43,674 bases of DNA, from assembly GCA_944320685.1 (NCBI GenBank), contig CALUIK010000009.1:1-43674 (forward strand), read 5' to 3'. The notes under the pieces are model-generated. The model was given only the letters and a program-made list of their open reading frames with translations. It was not told the DNA's origin and made no database searches. The DNA is from an uncultured Alistipes sp. Lineage in GTDB: Bacteria > Bacteroidota > Bacteroidia > Bacteroidales > Rikenellaceae. A program made the position numbers and the translations under genes. Below, one piece after another: positions 1-8,243 of this stretch (the first letter of the stretch is position 1; the number at the start of each line of letters is the position of its first letter).

Positions 1-268
1 CTTGTGGAATCTCAAACGGAATCTCCTCGTCAATGCACTTCACCTCCCCTGTGGCGAGAAACTTCTCATAATAGGAATTGTCCTCACCGCGATAGATAAT
101 GGATTCGTTCTTGTCTTTTTTGATTTTCTTCTCTTTGACCAACCGAGCCTTTTCCTCCCTAATCCGTTCAAGAAGTACTGATGCAGGTTCGTCATTCGGA
201 TCTTGCGGTACAAGTTTTCCCTGTATCGCCCATTGAAGTATGCTGTTTTTAAGTTGTTTTCCGTTCAT
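1..268 (-). CDS. hsdS: Type I restriction-modification specificity subunit HsdS (5' part only)
   Basis: Reading the minus strand from the ATG at 268-266 gives 89 residues that run off the left edge. The product begins MNGKQLKNSILQWAIQGKLV and continues with the basic helical stretch LLERIREEKARLVKEKK and then an EIPFEIP segment. This opening, with its QGKLVPQ motif and coiled arm ahead of the first target-recognition domain, is typical of Bacteroidales HsdS proteins. HsdS chooses the DNA target of the type I complex by bridging two HsdM and two HsdR subunits. It is the last visible gene of the hsd operon, 43 bp after the nuclease gene. The recognition domains, and so the target sequence, lie outside the window. 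The identification rests on the N-terminus only. Confidence 0.85.
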   Translation of the reverse strand, partial: MNGKQLKNSILQWAIQGKLVPQDPNDEPASVLLERIREEKARLVKEKKIKKDKNESIIYRGEDNSYYEKFLATGEVKCIDEEIPFEIPQ

Positions 269-311
269 TTATTTGCTGTATTGAAATGTGAAACGCTGTC
301 TCACATATTTA

Positions 312-1343
312 TCATTCGGGATATTCGTCAAGAATCTTGTCAAGTTGAGCCTGCAATTCTTCTCGCTTTGGGAGGTATAATTGGTATCTGGCAGCAAAAA
401 GTTGATTCGTAATACCTTCGAGTGCATACTCCAACAGCAGCTCATCTTTCTTTGCGCCCAACACAATCCCGATAGGAGGATTATCATCATTCTGACATAT
501 CTCTGTCTTGAAATAGTTCAGGTAAAGATTCATCTGACCTATGTCTCCATGCTTGATCTCACCCCGTTTTAAGTCTATCAGAACATAACATTTCAATATG
601 CAATGATAGAACACCAAGTCCACCTTGAGTCGTCTGCTTCCAATGTGCATCACAAACTGGCGCCCCACGAAGGCAAACCCCCGTCCGAGTTCCAGTAAGA
701 ACTTTTCCATATTGGCCTTCAGAGCTGCTTCCAATTCACCTTCCTTGTACTGTTTCTTCTGCGGAAGTCCGGCAAATTCCAAGACAAAAGGATCCCTAAT
801 AATATCCTGTGGAGTAAGCACCTGATGCCCCTCGTTTGCCAAAGCCAATACTCCTTTCTTATCCGTACTCAATGCAAGCCGCTGAAACAATGCACTTTTT
901 ATTTGCCGTTTCAGCTCCCGCACTTTCCAGCCTTGGCGTATGGATTCCGTGAAGTAGAACTTCATCTCCAAAGGGTCATCACATTTCAACAACTCGAAAT
1001 AATGACTCCATGTCAATTTGTGAGACAGTGTCTCACTTTTTGGGAAAGCGAGATAGAGTTTACGCATATAGGTTAAATTGGACCGGCTGAACCCACGACC
1101 GCATCTTATTGTCAAGTCCTTTGATAGATTTACGAGAAGTTGCTTGCCGTATTCGGCCCGAGCCATCCCTTTTTGCTCAAATTCAACAATATATTGTCCT
1201 GTCTTCCAGTTCGCATCAAGAAGGTGTGCATTTACGGCTGTTATGGCATCGGCCTTAGCCTCCGTCCATAAATCCGTAATATGGTTGACAAGTTCACTGT
1301 ACGCCGGATCGTTATATTGCACTATCGTTGTTTCTGTATTCAT
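312..1343 (-). CDS. DUF1016 / YhcG-type PDDEXK nuclease
   Basis: The 343-residue product has an N-terminal DUF1016 helical region (about residues 15-160, including the ITDLWTEAKADA and FSRSNLTYMRKLY segments) and a C-terminal PDDEXK-type nuclease fold (about 190-330). The likely catalytic part reads KVDLVFYH near residue 241 followed by YVLIDLKRGE near 255, fitting the D-x(n)-ExK-like pattern in which the second acidic position is D. The family occurs as a companion of type I restriction loci and in other defence islands. Here it lies between hsdM and hsdS, 22 bp after hsdM. Whether it modifies restriction, cuts DNA alone or repairs is not known from sequence. Family assignment is firm, function is open. 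Confidence 0.85.
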   Translation of the reverse strand: MNTETTIVQYNDPAYSELVNHITDLWTEAKADAITAVNAHLLDANWKTGQYIVEFEQKGMARAEYGKQLLVNLSKDLTIRCGRGFSRSNLTYMRKLYLAFPKSETLSHKLTWSHYFELLKCDDPLEMKFYFTESIRQGWKVRELKRQIKSALFQRLALSTDKKGVLALANEGHQVLTPQDIIRDPFVLEFAGLPQKKQYKEGELEAALKANMEKFLLELGRGFAFVGRQFVMHIGSRRLKVDLVFYHCILKCYVLIDLKRGEIKHGDIGQMNLYLNYFKTEICQNDDNPPIGIVLGAKKDELLLEYALEGITNQLFAARYQLYLPKREELQAQLDKILDEYPE

Positions 1344-1365
1344 CTTCTTTTTCTTTTCTAATAGG

Positions 1366-2865
1366 TCACCTTTCTATTTCTATACCGAGAATTTTCTGTA
1401 TCTCGGCCAAGGTCTTGTCTATCTCATGGTCAAGAGCCGCCCGTTTTTTGTAATAGTCAGCCAGCAGCTCGGCCGGAGGCAAAATTTCTTCATCTTCTTT
1501 CGGGAACTTGCATAAGTCGAAATTGCAGTCAGAACCAATCAGGTCTTCGACTGAATAGCAGCGAGCTTTCTCGTTCCCTTCCTCAATAATGATTTCCTTA
1601 CGGTTATCCCACCATTCTTTGATAGGATTACAATGTTCCAAACGCATCGGTTTTGTTTTGGAGAAATGCTTGTATCCCTCCGGCATATCCAAACGATAGA
1701 ACCATGTCTCTTTGGTAGAGTAACCGACAGGTGAATCTTCTGCCTTTTCATTATTGAAAAACAGAATATTCGTTGCTATGCTGGTGTAAGGCGAAAAAAT
1801 GCTTCCTGGCAATCGAATGATTGTATGCAGATTAAAATCACGCAACAATTTTGTCTTTATGGCTATCTTGGTATTGTCCGCGCCAAACAGAAAGCCATCA
1901 GGAACAATAACGGCTGCTCTGCCGTTTTTCTTCAAGCGATACATGATAAGCACCATGAACAGGTCGGCAGTTTCACTGCTTCGCATGTCGGAAGGAAAAT
2001 GAGACTTGACATCGGCTTTTTCGTTCCCACCATATGGAGGATTCATGAGTACGACATCAAATTTATCCTCTTCCGTATAGTTGAGAACATCTTTAGTCAG
2101 TGAGTTGTCATGAAATACCAATGGCTTATCTATGCCATGGAGCAAGAGATTTGTTACACACAGCATATAAGGGAATTGTTTCTTTTCGATACCAAATACA
2201 GATTGATTAAACTTCTCTCTGTCTTCAGCAGTAACCACTCGCTTGTCAAGTTCTCCAAGCCAACTGGTAATAAAGCCACCGGTTCCACAAGCAAAATCCG
2301 CCATCTTCTCCCCAATCTGCGGCTTAATTATTTCCGCCATAAATTCAGTTAAAGCTCTCGGCGTATAAAACTCGCCGGAAGATCCGGCGGACTGCATTTC
2401 CTTGAGTATGTTTTCGTAAATTTCACCGAAAGCATGACTTTCTTCATAGTCGGCAAGATTGAGATCGTCAATTACATTCAGAACCTGTCGGAGTTGTACC
2501 CCATCTTTCATATATTGGTTGGCATCTTCAAAAACAGTTCTTACGATTGCTTGCCGGATAGGTGTGTCGGGAGTAATCTCTATCTTCTTGAGTTTATCAA
2601 ATACCACATTGTTGACAAATAATAGCAGGTCATCTCCCGTCAGGGCATGCCCGCTTCCATCATCGTGAGCCCAATTACGCCAACGGCATTCTTCAGGAAT
2701 AATGGATTTATAATCATCCTCCATTTCCCAGTCATTCTCTTTCTCGTCATAAACTTTAAGAAAGAGCATCCATGCCATCTGCTCTATGCGCTGTGCATCA
2801 CCATTGATACCGGCATCATTGCGCATTATATTGCGTATCCGTTTTACGAAATTCGACAAACTCAT
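1366..2865 (-). CDS. hsdM: Type I restriction-modification DNA methyltransferase HsdM
   Basis: This 499-residue protein is an N6-adenine methyltransferase subunit. It starts with the HsdM N-terminal helical domain (about residues 5-130), followed by the methylase domain opened by GEFYTPRALTEFM near 165. The AdoMet-binding motif I appears as DFACGTGGF near 189-197 and the catalytic motif IV as NPPYGG near 275. Both key motifs are intact, so activity is expected. The methylase protects host DNA and, with HsdS and HsdR, forms the restriction complex. It begins 15 bp after hsdR ends, so the two are cotranscribed. Length is normal for the family. Confidence 0.95.
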   Translation of the reverse strand: MSLSNFVKRIRNIMRNDAGINGDAQRIEQMAWMLFLKVYDEKENDWEMEDDYKSIIPEECRWRNWAHDDGSGHALTGDDLLLFVNNVVFDKLKKIEITPDTPIRQAIVRTVFEDANQYMKDGVQLRQVLNVIDDLNLADYEESHAFGEIYENILKEMQSAGSSGEFYTPRALTEFMAEIIKPQIGEKMADFACGTGGFITSWLGELDKRVVTAEDREKFNQSVFGIEKKQFPYMLCVTNLLLHGIDKPLVFHDNSLTKDVLNYTEEDKFDVVLMNPPYGGNEKADVKSHFPSDMRSSETADLFMVLIMYRLKKNGRAAVIVPDGFLFGADNTKIAIKTKLLRDFNLHTIIRLPGSIFSPYTSIATNILFFNNEKAEDSPVGYSTKETWFYRLDMPEGYKHFSKTKPMRLEHCNPIKEWWDNRKEIIIEEGNEKARCYSVEDLIGSDCNFDLCKFPKEDEEILPPAELLADYYKKRAALDHEIDKTLAEIQKILGIEIER

Positions 2866-2880
2866 ATTTTACTTTTCTTT

Positions 2881-5280
2881 TTATGCTACATTATATATCA
2901 GTTGAGTCAGATTGTTTACTGCATTAAGGTAACCTTGCTTGCCGCCAAACAGTCTGGCAATGTTTGCAGGGGAGCCAAATCTTCTGAATGGATCGTTTTT
3001 CAAAACCGAAAGATTCTCCAGTTCAGAAATACCCTCGTCCATATATTTGTCAAGCAGAGCTTCAAGCACGAGTCTGGCTTGCTCTCCATATTTACTAAAG
3101 ACATCTCGTTTCTTTACTTGCTCTGCTCGTTCTCGTCTTGTCAAGGTCTTCTTTCCGTATGCAATATGACAGATAAAGTCAAAGTCATCCACATCATCCA
3201 TATTCCGGTCATGCTTCAGAACCGCAAGGTCAATACCGGCTTCTTTAAGCATTTCCGCTATCTCGCTTTTCCTTTTTAGGGCATTCCACTTAGAGGTAAA
3301 GGTTTCTATTGTCGCATATGTGTCAATAATATTCTTCTTAGTATAATCTGTGATGCTTTCTGTACGAAGTAGTTTCCCGTTCGTATCATAAACGGAAACC
3401 ACTTTATTGATTACTTTTACTTCACAACCATTTTTATCCACAATTGGTTTTGGTCGTGGCACCGGTGTCGGGCACTCACAAGGATTTTTGCCACAGACGG
3501 GACATACCGAAGGTGGAGTAGGTTTTGGACAGACACAAGGATTTTTGCCGCAAACAGAACATGGCTTCGGAGGATAATCTGGATCAATCTCTATCGGGCC
3601 ATCCCAATCCGGATCAGCAAAAAGGCGTGTCACATTGCGAAAGTCCATTACTACAAAATGTGTTTTCCCTTCTTTTTCACGAATGCGGGTGCCTCGTCCT
3701 ATAATCTGCTTGAACTCTGTCATTGAGCCGATCTGTTGGTCGAGGACTATGAGTTTGACCATTTTACAGTCAACACCAGTTGATAGTAATTTACTGGTCG
3801 TAGCTATTACCGGATATTTTGATGCAACAGAAATAAAATAATCCAGTTTCCCTTTGCCATATTCATCGCTGCCAGTAATGCGGACTACATAGTCGGGATT
3901 CTTTTTGCACATATCTGCATTGGCATTGACCAGTGCGATTCGCATTCTCTCCGCATGCGCTTCATCAGCACAAAATACAATGGTTTTTGCCATACGGTCT
4001 GTGCTTTTGAGATAGTTGGTTATTTCTTGTGCTACTTCCCGATGGCGATCTTCAATCACGATGTTATAGTCGTAGTCACTGTTGTTGTATATCCTGTCTT
4101 CGATTTCATTGCCGTAAATATCCTTTTGGCCTTTGATTGGTCTCCACTCATCCCCGATGTTTGTTGAAATATTTATGACTTTAAACGGAGCAAGGAAGCC
4201 ATCTTCTATCCCGTTTTTCAAACTATATGTATAAACAGGCTCACCAAAATATCCAATGCTTGATTGATAACGTGTTTCTTTTGGCGTTGCAGTCATTCCG
4301 ATGTGTGATGCAGAGGAAAAATAATCCAGTATGGTGCGCCAGTTGCTGTCATCTTTTGCACTTCCTCTATGACACTCGTCAATGATTACGAGATCAAAAT
4401 AATCCGGATTAGGGAAAAGCTCTCGATAGTTTTTTGCATCATTTTGTCCGATAAGTTGCTGGTAAAGTGCAAAATACACTTGATGAGAAAGCAATTCCTT
4501 CAATTTGTCCTTGTCCTTGGAATAATCTATTTTATGGATTACTTTTTCCAAAGGCTTGAAATCTTGTTCAATGGATTGATCTACCAATATATTGCGGTCG
4601 GCCAGATAAAGAACTTTTTTCTTTAATCCACTCTTAAGCAGTCTCCAGACTATTTGAAACGCAGTGTATGTCTTACCTGTACCGGTAGCCATCACAAGTA
4701 AAATACGGTTTTGCCCTTTTGCAATGGCGTTGATAGTACGATTTATAGCATTAAGTTGATAATATCTTGGAGGGAAAATATTTTGTCCGCTACACAATGG
4801 CTGGTTAATGACAGCTTCCTCCTGTTCATTAAGCCCGTTTCCTTCGTTTATCTCTTTTTTATACCGTTCAATCAATTCTTCGCGGGTCGGAAATTCATCC
4901 ATACCGAAACATCGTTCCTGTCCGGTTAGAAAATCATGCTCGGCAAAACCCTCTCCATTAGAACTGAACGCAAATTTGACATCGAGCATTTTTGCGTATT
5001 CCATCGCTTGTTGTAAACCATAGGAAACAGTATGCTTGGCATCCTTTGCTTCAATAATAGCGATTGGCGTAGCTTTATTCACATAAAGCACATAGTCAGC
5101 GAACTTTGGTTTTTCACGATGCACAATATTGCCATGCAAGCTGATTTTACCATCGGTAAATTTCACTTGTTGTTCCATGAAAATACTATCTTTTGTCCAT
5201 CCCTTGCTTGTGATGGCTTCGTTGATATAGCGGAACTTTACATCTTCCTCTGATAATTCATGACTGATGCCCATGTTCAT
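2881..5280 (-). CDS. hsdR: Type I restriction endonuclease HsdR with cysteine-rich insert
   Basis: The 799-residue product is the DNA-translocating and cutting subunit. An N-terminal nuclease domain includes ADYVLYVN and PIAIIEAKD (the ExK of a PDDEXK site, about residues 80-100). The helicase motor follows with Walker A MATGTGKT near 196, DEAD-like motif II IDECHRGS near 300 and motif VI QIIGRGTRIR near 530. Residues about 570-604 hold a proline- and cysteine-rich insert with two copies of CxVCGKNPCxCP, a possible zinc-binding element. The C-terminal part (about 700-799) resembles the EcoEI-type HsdR C-terminal domain. The ATG at 5280 is the first in-frame start; MGISHEL two codons later is an alternative. 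It follows the XRE gene by 64 bp. Confidence 0.95.
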   Translation of the reverse strand: MNMGISHELSEEDVKFRYINEAITSKGWTKDSIFMEQQVKFTDGKISLHGNIVHREKPKFADYVLYVNKATPIAIIEAKDAKHTVSYGLQQAMEYAKMLDVKFAFSSNGEGFAEHDFLTGQERCFGMDEFPTREELIERYKKEINEGNGLNEQEEAVINQPLCSGQNIFPPRYYQLNAINRTINAIAKGQNRILLVMATGTGKTYTAFQIVWRLLKSGLKKKVLYLADRNILVDQSIEQDFKPLEKVIHKIDYSKDKDKLKELLSHQVYFALYQQLIGQNDAKNYRELFPNPDYFDLVIIDECHRGSAKDDSNWRTILDYFSSASHIGMTATPKETRYQSSIGYFGEPVYTYSLKNGIEDGFLAPFKVINISTNIGDEWRPIKGQKDIYGNEIEDRIYNNSDYDYNIVIEDRHREVAQEITNYLKSTDRMAKTIVFCADEAHAERMRIALVNANADMCKKNPDYVVRITGSDEYGKGKLDYFISVASKYPVIATTSKLLSTGVDCKMVKLIVLDQQIGSMTEFKQIIGRGTRIREKEGKTHFVVMDFRNVTRLFADPDWDGPIEIDPDYPPKPCSVCGKNPCVCPKPTPPSVCPVCGKNPCECPTPVPRPKPIVDKNGCEVKVINKVVSVYDTNGKLLRTESITDYTKKNIIDTYATIETFTSKWNALKRKSEIAEMLKEAGIDLAVLKHDRNMDDVDDFDFICHIAYGKKTLTRRERAEQVKKRDVFSKYGEQARLVLEALLDKYMDEGISELENLSVLKNDPFRRFGSPANIARLFGGKQGYLNAVNNLTQLIYNVA

Positions 5281-5344
5281 ATAATATTTTATTATCGGAA
5301 GTTCAACTCATCAAAACTCGGAGTTCAATATTCGGTTATCTATA

Positions 5345-5551
5345 TCATTGGCGTTCTTTCTCGTCAGTTATCAAATCTTTCAAATCTACTTGAAGTATCT
5401 TTGAAATCGCTAAAAGTGTTTCCAAATCCGGCTGGTACCTGTTGCAAGCGTAACTATTGATTGTACTGAAACTCTTGCCAACTTGTTTTGCAAGCCAAGT
5501 TTGTGATATACCTTTTTGCTCAAGAATATCTTTTATCCTGTTCAACTTCAT
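5345..5551 (-). CDS. XRE-family helix-turn-helix regulator of the hsd locus
   Basis: This 68-residue protein is almost entirely one Cro/C1-type helix-turn-helix domain: IKDILEQKGISQTWLAKQVG followed by the recognition helix region SFSTINSYACNRYQPD and the closing helices LETLLAISKILQVDLKDLI. It resembles the small controller proteins that head many restriction-modification operons and delay restriction until methylation is established. It is the first gene of the hsd operon. A perfect inverted repeat (5561-5577) overlaps its probable promoter, which supports self-repression. The assignment to XRE is firm; the controller role is inferred from position. Confidence 0.88.
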   Translation of the reverse strand: MKLNRIKDILEQKGISQTWLAKQVGKSFSTINSYACNRYQPDLETLLAISKILQVDLKDLITDEKERQ

Positions 5552-5560
5552 ACCACTCTG

Positions 5561-5578
5561 AATTTTGCTACAAAATTA
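5561..5578 (-). promoter_or_regulatory. Probable operator and -7 element of the XRE-hsd operon
   Basis: AATTTTG at 5561-5567 and CAAAATT at 5571-5577 form a perfect inverted repeat with a 3-base spacer. On the minus strand 5578-5571 reads TAATTTTG, which fits the Bacteroidetes -7 consensus TAnnTTTG, so the operator covers the promoter. A third half-site-like AAATTTTG lies at 5583-5590. The XRE start codon is 20 bases downstream. No good -33 TTTG is seen at the expected distance. Confidence 0.55.
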
Positions 5579-6290
5579 CGCTAAATTTTGCGATATTAGG
5601 GCACTTTCGACGAACAAAATTGCTTTCATGCAAAAGAACACACTTTTTGAACAGAAAAATGGGTTGATAGCATGTACTGTTTTCTTAGAAAAACTTATAA
5701 ATCGCGGGAACTTTGCGGTATCAAATTACAACGAGTATTGAATGTATAATTTGATAATCAGAAAGATATAGAATGTTATTCGGTTCAAGTGTGGAGCTGT
5801 TCGTTTATCTGACGACAGGCATTTGGCGTGGCCCAAGCACAAATAAACAATACCCCACACCGAATAGTATATATCGGAACGATATATGCCTATGTACGGT
5901 GATGAGTGTTTGTATTGCCTATCCTTATGCTTATCAAAATCGCCAAATTTTGTCGTCAAGGATTAGCGAAACACTTTCACTAAACAATATGTCGCTGCCG
6001 TTTCTGACAGTGTTACAAATTTAGGAAATGTTTTGCAATACGCAACACCTTTAGGGGTATTGTCATCGCAAAATTCATAAAAACAATGATTTTTTCCAAC
6101 AGAAGTTGTTGTGGATTATGTATTTTGTTGTTTGTAAATTGAGGGAGTGTGTTTTTAATAGGGGAATTTCCCTTAAAAAGGCAGGTTGCGGAAAAATTGC
6201 TTGCTGTAGTGTGTTATGGTGGTGATGGACGCCACTCTTTAAAAGATAAAGAAATGTCGCCCTTTTGTTGGGATTTAGAAGGCTTGATGT
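5579..6290. other. AT-rich gene-less stretch between the hsd locus and tRNA-Thr
   Basis: About 700 bases without a convincing gene. Open frames here (for example 5726-5959 minus) are short and have unlikely composition. Visible structure is limited: a perfect 8-base-arm palindrome ATATATCG-GAA-CGATATAT at 5869-5887, a looser inverted repeat between about 5778 and 5865 with ATTCGGT-type arms, and a small palindrome GGGAATTTCCC at 6162-6172. It may be the decayed edge of an integrated element. No integrase remnant was recognised. Confidence 0.5.
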
Positions 6291-6320
6291 AAAAACATCC
6301 GCAGATTGTTCTGCGGATGT
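6291..6320 (-). terminator. Rho-independent terminator of tRNA-Thr
   Basis: On the minus strand ACATCCGCAG and CTGCGGATGT form a perfect 10-base-pair stem with a 6-base loop, followed by a run of five T. It starts 13 bases past the tRNA 3' end. Confidence 0.85.
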
Positions 6321-6332
6321 TTCATTGCCGTG

Positions 6333-6404
6333 AGCCGAATCCGAGACTTGAACTCGGGACCCCTTCATTACGAGTGAAGTGCTCTACCACTGAGCTAATT
6401 CGGC
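6333..6404 (-). tRNA. tRNA-Thr (anticodon CGU)
   Basis: The minus strand folds as a 72-base tRNA: acceptor arms GCCGAAT and ATTCGGC, D-arm GCTC...GAGC, anticodon stem CTTCA/TGAAG with loop CTCGTAA (anticodon CGT, codon ACG), and T-arm CCGAG/CTCGG with loop TTCAAGT. CCA is not encoded; the discriminator reads T. The hsd island lies on its 3' side, a common insertion position for mobile DNA. An inverted repeat TAAGCCG-TAG-CGGCTTA (6413-6429) sits just upstream of the gene. Confidence 0.95.
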
Positions 6405-6667
6405 AACGCTTGTAAGCCGTAGCGGCTTATTTTCGGGTGCAAATATCGTAATTATTTTGAAAGTTCGTGCATGATCGGCTGAAAAAATGTCGTTTTCCCC
6501 CGAAAAATTATTATTTTCGCATGGAGTTACCCTCGGGAATCCTGTGTCGTGACAGCATTTTCGTCGTCGGGCGCGTGGGATGCGTGCGTCGCGGCGGCGG
6601 TTATGGTACGGCCTGCCGCTGCGGGCCGCGGGGAGGGTTGTTTTTGTTTGACGGATTTTCGGCAGAT

Positions 6668-7342
6668 ATGAAAAGATTTTCGGTTACACCCTCGGCGTCG
6701 GGGCTGCTGCGCCTGAGCGGCGGCGACTTCGTGCGTACGTTGCGTGAGGTACGCGCGTGCGAGCGCGTCGGGCGCGGCAGGGAGGCGTGCCGCCTGCGTT
6801 TCGAGGCTGTGCAGAGGTTGATCGAGGGCCTCGACGACGATGCCCGTCTGGATTGGGACGACGACGAGGCGCGTGCCGCCATGGAACTGCTCTATGCATC
6901 GGCGGCGGACCACCTCTCGGCGGGAGACGTGGAGATGGCCGCGGCGATATGGGAGCGGTTGACGGAGTGCGACGAGGAGGACCGTCTGGAGGCAGTTGTG
7001 ATGCTTGCCTTCTGCTACCCCGTACTCGGGGAGTGGGAGTGTTTCGACGAGGCCATGTTCGACATCCCGATGAAGAGCCCCGAATACAGCCTGCTGACGC
7101 TGTGGTGCGGCTTCTGCCGTTGCGGCGGCATCGATCGTGACGCGCTGCGCATGCTGCGTACGCGGCACAAGGCGTGGTACGGCGAGTTCGTGGCGGCGGA
7201 GCACCCCGCGACGGAGGAGTTCTTGGCGGAGATACGCGGCGAGCGCCCCTCGCCGCAGGCCGAGGCGCGCGAACTGTGGTTCGCCACTGTGCCGTTGTGG
7301 ACGAACCGTCCCGACTTCATCGAGGCGCTGCGCAAGGCGTAA
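6668..7342 (+). CDS. Hypothetical helical-repeat protein
   Basis: The 224-residue product starts MKRFSVTPSASGLLRLSG at the ATG at 6668. Longer in-frame starts exist upstream (to 6467) but the added residues are low-complexity Gly/Arg/Cys sequence and look untranslated. There is no signal peptide or membrane segment. The protein is acidic and mostly helical, with ETAAA-like pairs such as HLSAGDVEMAAAIWERL and LLAFCYPVLGEWECFDEA that look like degenerate tetratricopeptide repeats. I recognise the type as a conserved Bacteroidales TPR-like protein with no assigned role. It is the first gene of a tight operon with the esterase (46 bp gap). Function unknown. Confidence 0.75.
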   Translation: MKRFSVTPSASGLLRLSGGDFVRTLREVRACERVGRGREACRLRFEAVQRLIEGLDDDARLDWDDDEARAAMELLYASAADHLSAGDVEMAAAIWERLTECDEEDRLEAVVMLAFCYPVLGEWECFDEAMFDIPMKSPEYSLLTLWCGFCRCGGIDRDALRMLRTRHKAWYGEFVAAEHPATEEFLAEIRGERPSPQAEARELWFATVPLWTNRPDFIEALRKA

Positions 7343-7388
7343 CATGCGGCAGGAAACGTATTTCAGAATGATAAAATGTAAACAGTAT

Positions 7389-8201
7389 ATGAATATCAAA
7401 AGGATTCTGACCGTGCTGGCGGCCGTGTCGTGCATGGCGGCGGCGCATGCGGCCAACTATACGTTCACACGCAACATATCGTACCGCTCGGGCGACGAAT
7501 ATGTCGCCGAACGCTGCCTTCTCGACGTGGCGGCACCCGAGGGCGCACACGACGCGCCCGTCATAGTGTGGTTCCACGGCGGCGGCCTCACGGGCGGCAA
7601 CAAGGATATTCCGCGCGAGCTTCTCGACGGCAGCGTCGTGGTAGTGGGCGTCGGCTACCGCCTCTCGCCGCGGGCGGCCGTGACGGATATCATCGATGAC
7701 GCGGCGGCGGCCGTGGCGTGGGTCTTCGGTAACATATCGGCCTACGGCGGCAGTCCCGAGCGCGTATATCTGGCGGGACATTCGGCTGGCGGTTATCTGG
7801 TCGACATGGTTACGCTCGACAAAAGCCGTCTGGCCCGTTACTGCTTGGATGCCGACGGCATAAAGGGCGCAATACCCTTCAGCGGGCAGGTGATAACGCA
7901 CTTCGAGGAGCGTCGCGTGCGCGGTATTCCGGACAGGCAGCCCGTAATCGACAGCCTCGCGCCGCTCTACCACGTGCGCGGTGATGCGCCACCGATGCTT
8001 ATACTTTCGGGAGACCGCGAGTTGGAGATGCTGGGCCGCTATGAGGAGAACGCCTATTTCCGGCGCATGCTCCTGCTGGCGGGACATAAGGATGTCACGC
8101 TCTACGAGTTCGACGGCTACGGGCACGACATGTGCGCCCCGGGCTATCCGCTCCTGCTGCGTTTCGTGCACGAGCGCGAGGCCGCTGGCAAAGTGCAATG
8201 A
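7389..8201 (+). CDS. Exported alpha/beta-hydrolase (carboxylesterase type)
   Basis: The start chosen is the ATG at 7389, giving 270 residues with a clear signal peptide (MNIKRILTVLAAVSCMAAAHA, cut after AHA). The oxyanion motif HGGG lies near residue 62 and the nucleophile elbow GHSAGG near 130-135 (Ser132). Asp near 208-209 in LSGDRE and His246 in GYGHD complete a plausible triad. This is the hormone-sensitive-lipase-like Abhydrolase_3 pattern, acting on esters of small alcohols or carbohydrates in the periplasm or outside the cell. Substrate cannot be told. It lies between the orphan protein and the aldo/keto reductase, 42 bp before the latter, and is probably cotranscribed. Confidence 0.85.
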   Translation: MNIKRILTVLAAVSCMAAAHAANYTFTRNISYRSGDEYVAERCLLDVAAPEGAHDAPVIVWFHGGGLTGGNKDIPRELLDGSVVVVGVGYRLSPRAAVTDIIDDAAAAVAWVFGNISAYGGSPERVYLAGHSAGGYLVDMVTLDKSRLARYCLDADGIKGAIPFSGQVITHFEERRVRGIPDRQPVIDSLAPLYHVRGDAPPMLILSGDRELEMLGRYEENAYFRRMLLLAGHKDVTLYEFDGYGHDMCAPGYPLLLRFVHEREAAGKVQ

Positions 8202-8243
8202 AGGCGTGTACGGAACGTACCGCACATTAAAATCCTATCGGAT

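Noticed and set aside
1..268. An invertible hsdS cassette
   Set aside because: Only the first 89 codons of hsdS are present and no inverted repeat or recombinase can be seen, so it cannot be judged here.
5726..5959. 77-codon minus-strand frame in the AT-rich gap
   Set aside because: No family resemblance, no promoter, spans a palindrome; more likely chance.
6075..6368. 97-codon minus-strand frame
   Set aside because: It overlaps the tRNA-Thr gene and its terminator.
6467..6667. N-terminal extension of the orphan protein
   Set aside because: The 67 extra residues are Gly/Arg/Cys-rich low-complexity sequence; the ATG at 6668 starts a normal protein.
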